Shown here in pieces: positions 63,174 to 64,000 of a stretch of 64,000 nt of DNA; position 1 is the stretch's first letter, and every line of letters starts with the position of its first letter. The stretch is from assembly GCF_021654135.1 (NCBI RefSeq), contig NZ_JAKGSD010000010.1, positions 11,572-75,571 of the forward strand, read 5' to 3'. Made by a program: the position numbers and the translations under genes. The notes beneath the pieces are model-generated. The model searched no databases and was not told where the DNA came from. It saw only the letters and a list, made by a program, of their open reading frames with translations. This DNA comes from Amycolatopsis tucumanensis (lineage in GTDB: Bacteria > Actinomycetota > Actinomycetes > Mycobacteriales > Pseudonocardiaceae).

Positions 63174-63450
63174 CGCGCCAGGGGCGGACGGCTGTGTGGC
63201 GCGCCGGGAGGCCGACGGCCGGTGAGGTCGCGCCGGGAGGCAGACCCGTAGGTCGCGCCGGGAGGCGGGCCCCCGGTAGGTGGCGCCAGGGGCAGACAGC
63301 CGCTGGGTGACGCCGGGAGGCAGACGGCCGGTGGCTCGCGCCAGGAGGCGGACGACCGGTGGGTCACGCCGGGAGGCGGACGGCCGGTGGGACGCGCCAG
63401 GGGGCGGACAGCCGGCGGGTGGCGCAAGGGGCAGACGGCCGGTGAGGTGC
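63174..63450. repeat. 28-bp minisatellite, about ten copies
   Basis: CGCGCC(G/A)GG-type starts occur at 63174, 63200, 63229, 63254, 63282, 63309, 63337, 63365, 63393, 63421 and 63449. The last six steps are 28 bp each. Units read CGCGCCGGGAGGCAGACGGC... and continue with CGGTGGGT. The period is not a multiple of three, so it is not coding. It lies 3' of the DUF2469 gene just after its terminator. The rest of the 687-bp gap 62823-63509 holds the DnaA boxes and GC-rich DNA with no gene. Confidence 0.88.
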
Positions 63451-63459
63451 GCCGGCCCC

Positions 63460-63493
63460 AAAAAAAAGGGACGTCCCGCTGGGGGACGTCCCT
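63460..63493 (-). terminator. Intrinsic terminator of the DUF2469 gene
   Basis: On the minus strand AGGGACGTCCC pairs with GGGACGTCCCT (63467-63477 with 63483-63493) around a 5-nt loop, followed by eight T (63460-63467 as A). A textbook rho-independent terminator 17 bp after the stop. Confidence 0.95.
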
Positions 63494-63509
63494 CGTCGAG
63501 CTTGGGGTG

Positions 63510-63833
63510 TCAGCTGGAGAACGGGCCCTCTTCGGGGAGCCTCAGCTCTGGCTTTTCCAGCTCCTCCACGTTCACGTCCTTGAAGGTGATCACGCGGACG
63601 TTCTTGACGAACCGGGCAGGGCGGTACATGTCCCACACCCACGCGTCGGACATGCGGACCTCGAAGTAGACGTCTCCCCCGCTGTCCCTGACCTGCACGT
63701 CCACCGCGTTGGCCAGGTAGAACCGCCGCTCGGTCTCCACCACGTACGAGAACTGGCTGACGATGTCGCGGTACTCGCGGTACAGCGACAGCTCCATCTC
63801 GGTCTCGTACTTCTCGAGATCCTCTGCGCTCAT
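63510..63833 (-). CDS. DUF2469 domain-containing protein
   Basis: A 107-residue, acidic, actinobacterial protein: SAEDLEKYETEMELSLYREYRDIVSQFSYVVETERRFYLANAVDVQ, then DAWVWDMYRPARFVKNVRVITFKDVNVEEL. Highly conserved across actinobacteria next to rnhB (Rv2901c); function unknown. ATG 63833 overlaps the stop of the upstream gene by 4 bp, so they are coupled. A strong terminator follows. Confidence 0.93.
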   Translation of the reverse strand: MSAEDLEKYETEMELSLYREYRDIVSQFSYVVETERRFYLANAVDVQVRDSGGDVYFEVRMSDAWVWDMYRPARFVKNVRVITFKDVNVEELEKPELRLPEEGPFSS

Positions 63834-64000
63834 GAAATCCGCGCCCCTCCTCGCGAGTTCGACCGGTCTCCGGCGGCGGAACTCCCATTCTGAACCACGG
63901 TGCCCTCCAGAGCACGTACCGGAGCATCGGACTGCCCCAATGCAGCAGCGGTGAGCATGACCTTCCGCGGTGGTCGCAGACCGTGGGCGGCGGCCGCCGC
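63830..64000 (-). CDS. 3' end of a gene cut by the window edge, probably rnhB
   Basis: An open frame of 56 codons enters from the right edge and ends with TGA at 63830-63832. It reads AAAAAHGLRPPRKVMLTAA then a low-complexity tail (GDRSNSRGGARIS). The 4-bp overlap with the DUF2469 start and the known order rnhB-DUF2469 in actinobacteria suggest ribonuclease HII with a C-terminal extension. No catalytic residues are in this fragment, so identity is by position only. Confidence 0.5.
   Translation of the reverse strand, partial: AAAAAHGLRPPRKVMLTAAALGQSDAPVRALEGTVVQNGSSAAGDRSNSRGGARIS

Noticed and set aside
62819..63427. Pro-rich open frame of about 200 codons on the minus strand over the minisatellite
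   Set aside because: The 28-bp period is not a multiple of three, so the peptide has no consistent repeat, and it runs through the predicted DnaA boxes and promoter region.
63174..63450. 28-bp repeats with near-regular spacing, possible CRISPR array
   Set aside because: The copies are directly contiguous with no unique spacers, and no cas genes are present. It is a minisatellite.

Overview
The window is very GC-rich, densely coding DNA from a high-GC actinobacterium. Mycothione reductase, a mycothiol-synthase-like acetyltransferase, a WhiG-type sigma factor, PadR, HxlR and AfsR-type regulators, and gene order shared with Mycobacterium (map - DUF4081 acetyltransferase - ispG - rip1 - dxr; and rpsB - tsf - pyrH - frr - cdsA, with xerC - dprA - comM - yraN - DUF2469 on its other flank) point to the Pseudonocardiales. 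An Amycolatopsis-like organism is my best guess. The species is inferred, not proven.

Layout. Positions 0.2-7.4 kb (minus) carry a TPR/low-complexity protein, ettA, an ssb paralogue and a CopD-CtaG membrane fusion. Positions 7.4-12.4 kb are accessory: an MFS exporter divergent from a LacI regulator, a secreted I36-type inhibitor and a family 2 glycosidase. Positions 12.4-15.5 kb hold an 82-residue S1-domain protein behind an elaborate leader, a DUF2087 protein, a 1.1 kb non-coding repeat region and a PP2C phosphatase. Positions 15.6-22.8 kb hold an AfsR-like regulator, a flavin monooxygenase, a double-GNAT protein, YaaA and a DadA-like oxidase. Positions 22.8-25.9 kb pair a RIO kinase (leader with a small upstream ORF) with a DEAD-box helicase followed by a triplicated terminator block. 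Positions 25.9-34.8 kb are metabolic and secreted genes: HxlR/RibD-like, PIG-L, bioF, a trypsin-like protease, an M15 lipoprotein, mtr, and an MFS/GntR pair.

Positions 34.8-42.3 kb contain map, a DUF4081 acetyltransferase, a VOC/AraC/Uma2 insertion, then ispG, rip1 and dxr (MEP isoprenoid steps flanking a site-2 protease). Positions 42.4-46.3 kb are a five-gene two-component/ABC-2 exporter operon. rlmN, a secreted DUF6801 protein, a PadR regulator, a methyltransferase, a VOC protein and an acetyltransferase separate this from the translation/lipid operon rpsB-tsf-pyrH-frr-cdsA (51.8-55.9 kb). Positions 56.2-64 kb hold an M23 peptidase, whiG, xerC, dprA, comM, yraN, DUF2469 and the 3' end of a further gene, probably rnhB.

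The most unusual features are not in the proteins. Six intergenic blocks of tandem or dispersed duplications each lie immediately 3' of a minus-strand gene, and three of them include that gene's own stop codon. Two leaders (S1 protein, RIO kinase) contain mutually exclusive pairings that would mask the translation start region. Many tail-to-tail gene pairs overlap, two of them sharing one CTAG for both stop codons. I found no tRNA or rRNA genes, no insertion sequences and no CRISPR array.
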